NCBI GenBank assembly: GCA_964030475.1
Contig: CAXIPT010000014.1
Span: 665,675-729,674, forward strand
Length of the DNA: 64,000 nt
From: Tethya wilhelma
Lineage: Eukaryota > Porifera > Demospongiae > Tethyida > Tethyidae
Direction of reading: 5' to 3'
Shown here: piece after piece, positions 36,001 through 48,879 of the stretch
How the letters are laid out: the number at the start of each line of letters is the position of its first letter
Position numbering within the stretch: position 1 is the first letter of the stretch
Notes under the pieces: model-generated
Database searches by the model: none
What the model was told of the DNA's origin: nothing
What the model saw: the letters and a program-made list of their open reading frames with translations, nothing else
Program-made: the position numbers and the translations under genes

Positions 36001-39000
36001 GGCCATACTAGTTTTATAACTTAATTAATCTATAATACTAGTGGCCCATTTTAGACAATAATAGAATAGTTAGACTATATGGTACATTATGACCATGAAT
36101 CAGTACTAGTTATATTGAAGTATATGAGAATAGTGCTACAATAGTTTGTATTAGACTAAGTTTTGTTGTTACTATACGTGTGATTTTTATGATACAGAGC
36201 ATTTTAAAAATTGTTGTTGTAGGCCTGTGACTTGTTTGTTCTATTTTTTTAATAATTATTAACAATATCAGTGGAATTTAGTCTTTCAGTAGCCTGAGCA
36301 GAGAACTTGCCAACAGCCCTAGTAGAGTCATGCCTTTCAGACAGCTGAAACTCTGAACCCCCAGGCTGAACGTGATTTATGTCTATTATAATTATTTGCG
36401 TCTTGTTAGCTAAAGATAACTTCCCGGGCCTACTGAAGAACTGAACACAGAGAACGACAGGATAGGACAGAACTCGGGGCACTGCATGCTGCAATAGATT
36501 CCAAATAACGGGCACTTGAATATGTAGTGGGTCATTAGGCTAACTAGCTAATGAATAATGCATGATTTAGAAATTAATGGCTGCCATATGGAGAAGGCGC
36601 TTTTTGCCTTATATCTAGCAACTCAATGAGAGATACAAAAACCGATGGCAAAAGCGACTGTCCCCAAAGAAAAACCAAGTTTGTTCGTTCAAGAATCAGC
36701 TTCTAAAAGTATATAGTCTCTGAGAAAAGTTAAGCCAAGTTATAAGAAGAAGAAGAATAAGAAGAAGATAGAGAAAATTGGAAGTTTGGCATATTTTAGT
36801 TTGGTACACTAGCGATAGTTTTAGGCCATGTTTTATAGTAGCTTAAGAAGCCTTTTAGTGCCAAATGCTCAGTTTTTGCAGAGTTATATATTTGCATTGC
36901 GCTAATGGGCCATCCGTGCCATTTCTGTGTACTCAGTACTACCGTACTGGGAATACCTTATTAAGTTCTTCCTCTGGTATCCCTCTACGATCATCAGCTC
37001 CATGAGGACTAGGATGAACATGATCCCAATGAGCTACCAACATCCAGGAGCCACGAAATGGAGTGAAAGCTCCTTCAGTATTTTCTGCTAGCCTTGTGTT
37101 GATAAAATTGGATACTTTTTCAAGTTCTCGATACTCAATTCCATCTTGTGGGTTATTTTCTGTTGCAGTGGCATACCACACATTACCACTCTTACGAATG
37201 TCAACATCACTCCAGAATGGTGCCAATGCTCGACCACGCGATCGGATGAAAAAGTTATTTGTTGGGAATTTTGCTGGGTGAGAGAACAACCATGGAAGAC
37301 CAAGAGAGATAATTCCATTCTCATTCACCTGCACATATATAATAGATTGTATCTAAGTCAATCATTACTAGAAAATAGGCAACATTAAGTACGCTAATAT
37401 CAACCTTCCGCCAAGATAATACATATGTATGGTCAATTAATAATGAATCTAAAGTTAGTGTTGTAGTGTCTGCTGGTTGTCATATAATTCTATTATTAAT
37501 GGCATAAAGACATCTGATAAACTCACAAAAGCAGTAGTCATTCTTTCTTCACCAAAAAGCATGCCAGGTTTAGGAATAAATATTCGACGGGAGAAAGAGT
37601 CTTCTCTTCGAGACAATGACTGAACATTGCCAAACATGGTAACTGGTACGAATTCCAAAGCATCAACAGCTGCATGTTTAGTTAATACATTAATACTTGC
37701 AAAAAAAAAGCATTAGCAATTATAGCTATATTATGGTAGTTAACTCTATCCGGAGCCTAGTTACCAGGCTACATCACACATGAATAAGGTTGTCGCAAGC
37801 ATGCTACTAAACTATTAAAGGTTTATTACCATCATTGTCTATCAGTTCAACAGTTGCTGTCTCTACATCTACATAAGCTGGTCCAGAAGTGATTGCCAAG
37901 GACAAGACATAATTCTCCAGTACTTCAACAAAAGTGTCATCAACTACTGTCACAATCACATTCCTGATGTCAGCATCAGCAGAATTTACACCAAAGGTAA
38001 CAGAAGTTGTGTTCAGTGTGAAATCTTGTTCTGGACCCTCTGCATGTATATAAAGAAATTACAATTTCACAAATTTCCGGGCATATACTTGTTACAATGT
38101 ATTCGATGAATCAGTGTAAAAGTATCCCAAACAATAACAGTTAATTGGATTAGGATGAAAACTCCACAAAATTTAACTTAATTATTTTACCTATGGCAGT
38201 TCCAAGTGAAGCTATCACAGAAATATTACACATCACATCTACTTTAAGTGTTGAGCCTTCAGGGGTAGTGCTCAGGGTCACAAATGCACTTATCCCAGTA
38301 ACATTTGCTTCACCTGGTGGGAAGGTAGCTGCAAATATGCTCACAGAGGCAGCTGTGACAAACAAAAGTAAACAAGCTTATATACTTTTAATTTTGAGAA
38401 CACTAGACTGATATCAATCATACAGAAAATCAAATGAACATTAGACTTTTACACTTAGTAACAGTAAAAATTTATTCAATGCATGGCTAGATGATTGATA
38501 TCAAGCTTGTACATACTGTTTACTGCTTGTGGATTGAGGTTATATCTAAGGGTACATTCTGTTCAATAAGCAAGAATTGAAACTTCTTTTTGACAAATTA
38601 CTGCAGCAGTCTTCTGCAAAATATCAAACAACACCTTTACGTCTTTTAGCTTTAAGCTAATTTAATTTTTGGTGATAGTCATTTTGAGAGGCAATGTTCC
38701 AAAATTTGTATAGAAGCATTATAGACACTTGTTTCCAACCCTCAGCAGGAGCAGATCTATCAGTTGTTATATTTTCACCTTCTTGTAGTATGAAAAAAAA
38801 TTCTAAGTCAAACTTATTTCTAGTTGTGATTCTACTGCAGAAGTGAAGAGAATAGCTGTCGTTTCTCTGTCGTTATATGCATGAGCTGTCTAATTTCTTT
38901 TAGATCTGACCCTGCCCACATATAAGCTTGTTAATAAGAGCCACGTACTTCATGTAGTCACATGGGAAGTATTTTTTAAAAAAATTGAGACAAAACAACT

Positions 39001-42000
39001 ATACGAACTGTCGACAGCAATGTGGCATTCAGTTTTATAAGTCCATGCACATTTAATTTGGCCTGTCTTCATAATTACACAACACTCCTTGAAAGTATTA
39101 ATTGCTACACAACGACTATTTGAAGGATATACAATATAGTCGAGTACGATATACCATATGCACAAACTTGGACTCACCATCATTGTCCTGTAGGTAGATA
39201 GTGGCTATAGACTCAGTACCCACTGTGGCTGCTCCAGAGGCAACTGATAATGACAAGATATAACTTTCCAGGCCCTCAACAAATGAATCGTCTGTTATTG
39301 ACACCATCACATCAATAGTGGTGTTATTGCTAGAACCAAGCTCAAAAATGACTGGTGCAGGGTCAGGTGTATAGTCCACAAATTCTGCATATTCACATAA
39401 TATTGTGCATAAATATACTGTTGCTGAGCACGTTAGCGTGAGGCATATGACGACGTATGGCTCAGTTTGCCACCAAGGGTTTTACATATGTGCATATGTC
39501 CTGTCACACATTTTAGGAATGTAATTAGTTCTAACATGTCAATTTACGTCATGTCATTTAGAATGCAATTTTGTTTTGGTAAAGACTGCAAGGTACTGTT
39601 TTGCACAATGTGTACTCCTAGTAGTAATAGTAATGTACTCTACTATCGAAGAGATAACTCATATAGCAGGAAATTTTCAAAGGAGAAGATTTTCGCAGAC
39701 TTCGTAGTTGGGAGAAAATTATTTTCCTCTACAAAATTTTCAGGTCATTACAGCTACAAATCCCTACCTTGGCAGGCACAAGTTAACGGTTGAGTTTTTT
39801 TGCCAAAAGAAAAGCTGGAATGGATCTCAATATGGAAAAATATTACTTCTAGTTATTACAAAAATTAAAATTGCTATCCATGCATGAATGCTTTTCCAGA
39901 AAGTTTCTACTTAAGTGAATTTCCTCCTCTAAAATTTTCCACTCACAGTACATGCAGCATACTATCACATAATAACTTACCCATGGCAGTTCCTAATTCA
40001 GCCACAACAGAGACATAGACTACGACTTCAGTAGCCAGTACAGAAGGTGCAGGATTAGTATGAAGCCTCACAACAGCAGCAGTTTCCCTGCTTTCTCCTT
40101 CACTTGGTGGAGACACAGCAGTTTCAATAGTTACAGAGGCAACTGAAAATTATAGATCAAGATTAATATTCATGAATTCACCTCATAGCTAAACATCACA
40201 TGCAGCAAGCTTGATCATTAGACATAATATGCATAATAGTATTCATTTACCATCATTGTCTGCTATGTAGACAGTTACTGTAGACACATCCACTGAGGCA
40301 TAATATCCAGAGAAAATTGATATTGATAAGATAAAGCTTTCCATGCCTTCAACTAAAGAATCCTCGTATATCGACACCATCACATCTCTAGTTTCAGAAT
40401 CATTAGAAGACACCGAGAAGGTGACTGATGTTGTGTCCAGAGTATAGTCTCCTCCCACGCCCTCTGAATACATGCATGTAACAAGTAAGAATTAAAATTA
40501 AAATATTATATGAAGCAGAAACACTAGAACACTTTACCAGTGGCAGTTCCTAATTCAGCCATGACAGAGACACTGACTACTACATCAGTAGCCAAAGGTA
40601 AATGTGCAGAAGTAGCATGCAGAGTTACAACTCCACCAACAGTCGTACCATCTCCTTCATCAGGTGGGGGCATCACTGCTGTGATCCTCAGAGAGGCAGC
40701 TGAGAATAAGAATTAAAATCTTATAATAATTTTAGACAGTTGAATGCTAGGGGAAAGCTGCTTATATATATGCACGTTATTCACTCATGCACAGGCTATT
40801 CCATATAGAGATGACTTTGCACACTCCTGCTTTACTCTGGCCAGCTATGAAGAAAGTTGCAATTGATACGTATAGACATAATACTATTATTATTATTGCT
40901 TTACAGTGTACAAAGCATTTATGCACTGAGGGTCAACCAGCTAGACCAAACTGGCCGCTGAACTGTATACACATTGAGGGATTGATCCCCAAAGAAAACT
41001 GATTAAAGAACACACATACATCCATGAATGCTGTAGAGGGTAACATTTGGACCAAACGCTAACAGAATAGAGAGCATGCACACACACACACACTGGCTCA
41101 CCATCACTGTCTACTATATTGACAGTGGTATCAGATACATCTATTGAGGCCTCTCCAGATACAACTGCAATCAACAGCACATAACTCTCTTGTCCTTCAA
41201 CAAGCATGTCATCATTTATGGACACAGACACAGGCTCAAGATCACCATCCATTGAGCCTCCTGTGAAGGTCACTGATGTTGTCAGCAGTTCAAAGTCTTG
41301 TCCAATACCCTCTATAAATTATATACATGATTGTATAGACAGACATGTACTATGATTAGATTGACAATCACCCTATCATACCATAGCCTCGTTCCCAGGC
41401 CTTCTGCGTGCTGCTAGTATTGATTTATTAAGTTGACGATCTTTACCATTTTCGTAATTTTTTAGCACGCAGAAGGCCTGGTGAACGAAATCACGTGAAT
41501 GACATCAGAAAACTTGTAGCGTAGGCGGCCTAACCGCAAGCAAGACTTGAAGATTTTTTCTTGTGCACAAGCCCGCGAAGCAAGACAAAAGAGCAGCGTT
41601 TTTTTGTCAGAGTAGCACAGCACTGCGCTAGGCAATGCCTGCCAAAATGTCTCAAAGCAGCAAGAAAGTTTGAGCAAAAAGAACCGATGTCTGGACATAT
41701 CACTCATATCTAAGGTCAAACTAAGTCCAAATTTATGTTTACTTGGCTGTTTTGTCTGGCCTTGATCTTTTGACTTCTGTCATCTGGCCTTCAAGCTCAG
41801 ATTGGCTGCGCTTGTAGTCTAGCTCCAGGCCAAAGCGCTAGCGCGCAGCATTGGCTCACAAAATTATTCACAAACTGATGATGTCATATGCAAAATACGT
41901 GGGCAGTCTAAGCAGTCCTGCCCACGCGCAAAATCACTTGTCTACCATGCGTCTACCCTCGTTTCCCAGGCCCTCTGCGTGCTTAAATAAAATCATCTGG

Positions 42001-45000
42001 TAAGGATCGTCAACGTAATAAATCAACACTAGTAGCACGCAGAGGGCCTGGGGACGAGGCTAATCATACCATGCATAGAGCATACTAGTGTGTTCAAACC
42101 CTCCCTATACCAATGTTTAATATTGTAATGCAGCACTGATTAAAGCATTGTGAGCATAGCAATGATATCGGCCAGGCCACGTGGTTTTCTGAACATGCCT
42201 AGCAAAAAATAATAGTAGGTGTGCATGTACCTTAGTCAGAGCTGGAGATCAAGCCATTGTCATATCTTAGCAGAAAAGAAAAAATATCGCTAGCCTCACA
42301 ATTAGCTGATTTATTTTACTGTGTTCTAAGGCTCAAGGTCAAAGTCAGAATTCCTCCAAAAAGTTCACAATTTGAGATTAACTCCGCAGAAGTTTGGGCC
42401 AATCTAAAGCCCTGAAAGAGTGGAGGTTGAAAGTAAAACACAACGGAATAATACAACAGTTGCAAAAATTAATGATCTACTTCTAAGGATAACAATTCCC
42501 ACAACATAAAGTTTTGCCAATGAGTACAATAACAATATCCATACGGTAACAATAACTTATACCTATGGCAGTTCCTGAATCAGCCACTACAGATAAAACC
42601 ACATCAGCTGCTAATGTCCCGCCTCTAGAAGTAGTGGTTAGCATCAAAAATGCACCAACTCCCTGGCCATCCCCTTCACCTGGTGGGGAGAGGGCAGCTT
42701 CTATGCTCACAGAGGCAGCTATGATAGAGAAAGACATGGATATTACCTTAGTCACTATTATGAACACATTACAATTTCCAACTGGACAGCTAACTCAAAC
42801 TAACTTACTACAATTATTATACCAGGCTCTCTCTCTTTCCATGTCTATAATTATTCAAACAAAAATTAACTACTTGCAAAGGAGAAGCCAGGCAATAAGG
42901 TACGTTACTCAACGTGACAATTAATGTCCATTGCCAGTGGAGCACCAACCTTACAATCTTCCATCAATCAATCAGATGCATTTGGAGAGAGGTCCCCGTA
43001 CAAACAACACATATTATTGCTCTTGCTGAGCAAGCGTGTAACTGATTACTTAAGACAATTATAGCATCAGCTACTTTGGGGGTATCTGTCAAGAGCCTAT
43101 ATGGCTCTCTACTGGTTGAGGACTTTGTTCATATATATGATGGATGGAGGATAAAAAACACCAATTGATCGCCTTGACAACATGTTCGGGGAAAGTGGGA
43201 GGGAGCTAGATCAAATAATTACAACATAATTCATTCGCGCTTACCATCATTGTCTGCTAGATTGACAGTGACTTCATTAGCCACCAAGTCTACCCGAGAG
43301 GACTCTACCTCCACTGACAACACATAACTCTCCTCTCCTTCAACAATGTTATCATCAACAATGAGCATTAATACATTCTCGAGATCACCATCACCAGCCA
43401 AGCCTCCTGTGAACGTCACTGATGTTGTCAACAGCTGAAAGTCTTCACCCTCTACATTATATACACATATATTGTCATATAATAAGCATGCATTTATTCA
43501 TACATGTGATTAGACTGACTGATAAATGGTTTGAATATCATAATATTATTATTATTACAATTTTGTGGTTAATGTTTGGTAGAGCTCATGCATACATACT
43601 AAATAATACTATTATGAATTTATATAGTGCATTGCTAGGGTTGTTTAACATGTGGTTATAAATAGCAAATTCTTGCAGGATGTGGCCACATGAAGTTGCG
43701 AGCTAGGAAGCTAGTAACAGTGCTATGATGATCAAGTCCATTCTTATTAATTAAATTTTTAGCATGCATGCTATATGACTTGTACACTCATCATCCAGTT
43801 GTAAAGAGTTAATTAATCATTTTTGATTCTCTTTTTTCAATCATAAAAAAGTTAGAAAGCTTTAACAATAAATTCACGTACACACACACACACACACACA
43901 CACAAACGCAGCTGGTAATTTATAACTTCACTAAGTATTTTTATAGTGATCAACATTTGTATTGTGTCAATATTTCCTGATTAGCCTTGTTTCCTAGTCT
44001 ACAGCCAGTATTTATGAGCCATAATTACGTCCCAGAGGGCAAAAGGATTTTATTGCAATAATATACTTCCCCCAGGCTATTGTTACTGAACCAATGAAAA
44101 CTTATCTTTGCATCAGTCTGAACAGCTGTAAGCTAGCCTTATACATAAATTATTATAATAAGAGATTAACATGGAAAATGGATACCGGTACGTACATGCA
44201 AGAAGTTAGGATAATAAACTTTCAACATCAATGGAAGCAAACAGTTTGTCAATGTCAAGTTCAGTGTGATTAGTAACAGATGTGGAAGTGTTTTGACTGT
44301 GTAGATGTGGTTGTATGGAGCTTGGACCAGCAGCATTAATATTGATGGTGCATCCATGTAAGTTTTGAAAGGAATAGTTTGATGGTAGAGGCATCATTGG
44401 ATGATTTTCATGGATAGTGTGAGATTGCGAGTAATTCACCTTTTCTCTTTCGACAAACTGACTGTATGATGTATTGCTTGATGAGGGAGCACAAAGAACG
44501 TTTGAAACGGCTTGATGCTGATGTTGTGATGTACGTTCGTACGTTCTAAGAGCTTCTAAAGATCGGTGGCCAGTGCGTTCTTGAATAATCTTCTCAGGAA
44601 CTCCGTTTTCGTATAGTTGAGTTGCACTTGACGCCCTCAAACTGTGGTTTGTGATGTTTGCTTTAATGCCGGCTTCTTCACATATTGTTTTCAGTTTATT
44701 CTGAAGAGTATCTCTTCCAACAGGTATAGATGCATACCAGGGTTTAGATGGATCCACAGGAACTAGAGATAAAGGACGTAAATAAAACAAGTCACATTCA
44801 ATGGCCTTTGGGGGAAGCTTGCTGAGGTAAGTATCAAGTACATGGACTGGGCATCTTTCACCAACTTCAGGGCAAGAGTATATGGGGACAACTTTACCCT
44901 TTACGCGAAGTTTCTTGAAGGATCCATCGTTTGTCTTTGATGTATTCTCATGATAAACATAGCGATCAGGGTCATGATGTCTCACTAACTGACTCAGTTT

Positions 45001-48000
45001 TAGTCGTCTGTGTTCAACTCCTCCCCTCAAACTGAACATTTTCCCCACAACATAGAAGGCAGCATTTTGTAGTGACCGAGGATTTGTTAGGGCTAAAACA
45101 CCAGAGCTCCATAATTTTTCTTCGTCATTTTTTGTGATAACTTTAGCGTGTTTTACTTGAACACCGACTCCATCAGAATGAAGTTTGTGAAACAATGCAT
45201 CAAGTGTTTTGTGAAGCTGACAAAATCGGGGGTCGTGTTTATTCATAAAGTTGGGGCATCCAGGAGTTAAGTTTCTCATGTACCGTAGTAACCCACAGAG
45301 TAGTTGGTGAATAGAAGATGGTGGATAAATTTCTCCGCTAACCTTTCTGGCTTCCACAGCAAACTGCGATAGGTGAGTGTTGAGATGAAGTAGATTGCAG
45401 CTTGTCAATAAATCCTCAGGAACCGGGTTGTCAGGATATCGTCTGTTTCTTTCTTGCTTCCAAAGTTTGAACACGTTAAAAGCCCATTTTGTTGCATTGG
45501 AAGTATTAGCTGGGGTATAGCCTTTTGCCAATTCTGATAAGTTCTCTTCACTGGAAAACTTGAAACGCTCGGGAAGGATGAGCTGGTTGTTCGAGCATGA
45601 GGCGCTTTCTTCCACTGAAGCAGAGTACGTTTGGGGCTGAAAGTTAGTAACATCAGGTAAAGGTCGACAGTTAGTCCAGTCGCACATTCCTAAACAAAAT
45701 GGATGACCGTAACGACAAGGACTCTGCTGTGAAATAGTTATAGCGCTACTGGAACTAGCTGCTTCTCCACTGTCCATTTTTTGCTCAGAACTCAAAAATG
45801 GTAACCAAGGAGTCATTCGTAAGTATTTATAGACAGAGCTGACCAATGAGATAAACGCTGGAATGAGCCAATCAAAAGCTTTGTTTGTGTGCGGTATCTC
45901 AGGAAATATAACAGTGATAAACTGGTAGTCCAGGAATTATGGCAACGTAAACGACCTCACCCTCGGGCTGCGCCCTCGGGTGTCGTTCGTTTACTGCCAT
46001 AATTCCTGGACTACCAGTTTATAACTATTACTTATATCTTCTAAATCAGGTTCAAGTATAATTATTTTTGGCATTACACACATAACGCTAAAAGCCAAAA
46101 CAACCTGTGCATTCAGGGAATTATGATACAAAGTTTTGTATATACAGTAAAACCTGTCTAATCCGGTCACCCTTGGGCCAAGCTAAATTGGCCTGATTAG
46201 GCAGGTGGCTGGAATATAGGTCAACCTCTGTACTGCAGCCAAATAGCATTTGCATTGAAATGGCCGTAGTACACAGGGAGTTTTTATTCTATTTTGGCAA
46301 TTCGAAGAATAATTCGCCAATTCACTGCTTGCGCTCGCCAAATTTCTCTGAGATTGCGCAATACGCGTAGATTTTTCTATGTATGGGGTGTGGTTTCCTG
46401 TTTGACCGAAGTACAAAGTTCTTGTGTTTATGGTCTGGGCAGGACTGAGTGGCCGGATAACGCATTAGACAGGGCCACATTAGACAGATCGAGAGCCTAT
46501 CGTTTTGTACAGCAAGAGATTTGGGACTCAGGGCTTCTCGCTGGAATAGAGAGGTGACCTGAGTACTCAGGTGACCGTTAGCTCAGGTTTTACTGTACTT
46601 ATTAATCTCTATATCTTACTTACTATGTATTGAAGCACAAAATATTTTTGCGTAATGTATACCTGTGGCCGATCCTGCAGTATCCACTACAAACATGTAG
46701 ACTACTGCATCAACTTCCAACTGACCACCTGGAGGAGTAGTGTTCAGCATCAGAGTTGCAGCAACTCCCAAGCCATCTTCTTCACCTGATGGAAAGGGGT
46801 TTGCTGTGATACTCACAGAGGCAGCTGTGACAAATAGAAATAAATGGAATTAAAACTCAAAGGCTATTCAAGGTAGCATACATGTAATGATCACTGTACT
46901 CCCATAATTATTAATGCATTCTAATATTATAATTACATTTTGAATCATGCACGTACCATTATTGTCAGTCAGCAAAACAGTTTCTGCATCGTTGTTTATT
47001 ACAAAATCTATTCCTCCAGAAATGTAATACAAAGAGAGCACATAACTCTCTACACCTTCCACAAGAAGATCATCAACTATTGTAACAGTCACCTCCCTTG
47101 TGTCACCGTCAACAGAACCTGCTTCAAATGTTACTGTCGTTGTGTCTAGTACAAAGTCTTGTCCTGGACCCTCTGCATGCAAACAAAAAGGGAAATTAAA
47201 ATCAATTTTACATTATGTATACATTAATTTAATTGAGATGTTAGTCATGTTAGATATGACAGTATACATCAATTAGTATTCTTATTCCAGATTCACTACA
47301 TACTTACCAATGGCCAAATCGTCCACACTAATCACACCGACAACTAAATCAGCTGCTAACCATGAACCTGCAGGAATTGTGCTAAGTGTCGCTACTGCAG
47401 CAACTCCAGAGCCATCCCCTTCACCTGGTGGGCTGGGTACACCTATAATACTCACAATGGCATCTATACGTGTAAGTGACGGCAGGTAAACAATACGAAC
47501 AAGTTTTCCAACTGGATCAAAGAGCAAATACACGCATATGACAGCTTACAATCATTATCTTCTATATAGGCAGTAGCCTCATCATCTGTGTCCACTGTGG
47601 CTTCTCCAGAGATAACTCCAATTGAAAGCACATAATTCTCTGTCTCTTCAACAAGGGCATCACCATTTATGGACACAGACACAGGCTCAAGATCACCATC
47701 ACCAGCTGAGCCTCCTGTAAAGGTCACTGATGTTGTCAGCAGCTCAAAGTCTCCTAATCCTCCACCACCCTCTACATAATTATACATACATGGAATTAGA
47801 TAAATGGACACTATAGACGCAACAGATGGAAAATATGTGTGATAAATTGGCATACACGGAGTACCATAAGTGCGGAACATTTAGCTGTCGCTTATGGGTC
47901 ATTCCATGTGAAATCAACACAAGAAAATACCAACCCACCTCAAATTTCCCCCAAACTTGGTATGCATGTAGTGTATGTTAAGATATCAAACCACAGCAAA

Positions 48001-48796
48001 TTTTTAGATCTCAATGTTGTATGGCTTCAAACTTATAATGGGCTAAAGTTATGCATTTTTTGCTATTTTTTGTTGACCCTATGGTATAAATTGTGCAATA
48101 TCTTCCACTAGGATTAAGATCTTGAAAAAATAATTGGATTTCCTTGTAGCCCTTGAAATGAGCTTTAAGATGATATATTACAAGTCAGTGTTAGTTCGGA
48201 TAAGGTCAAAGGTTATTCCGAAACAATTTTACAGCGTCGATTTCTTAAATATATATCCTTTAATTCTTTTCATATTTTGTGGACATGATTTTATGGCTTT
48301 CTTTACCATGTAGCTAAAATTTGGTTTTGGGACGACCGTGGGATGTGGGACAAAATGACACAAGTACATTTAGGTCAATATATTTCAACCAAAAATCACC
48401 ATATTTTAACCTAAGGAAATTGACGCAAGGAGGGATACAGCACAAAACATATGAATTATGGTGTCAGTGCCTTGGTGAATGAACAAAAAGTATTTTGGAG
48501 TGAAAATTCTTCTCGGGAATGCTATATGGTACTTTTAAAATAGTTTTCAGTTGGTCTTCGGGTAATGGTATATTGACCTAATTGTACTTAGTGGCATTTT
48601 ATTCCACAGCCCATGGTCGTCCCAAAACCAAATTTTANNNNNNNNNNNNNNNNNNNNNNNNNNNNNNNNNNNNNNNNNNNNNNNNNNNNNNNNNNNNNNN
48701 NNNNNNNNNNNNNNNNNNNNNNNNNNNNNNNNNNNNNNNNNNNNNNNNNNNNNNNNNNNNNNNNNNNNNNNNNNNNNNNNNNNNNNNNNNNNNGCT

Positions 48797-48879
<83 letters not shown>

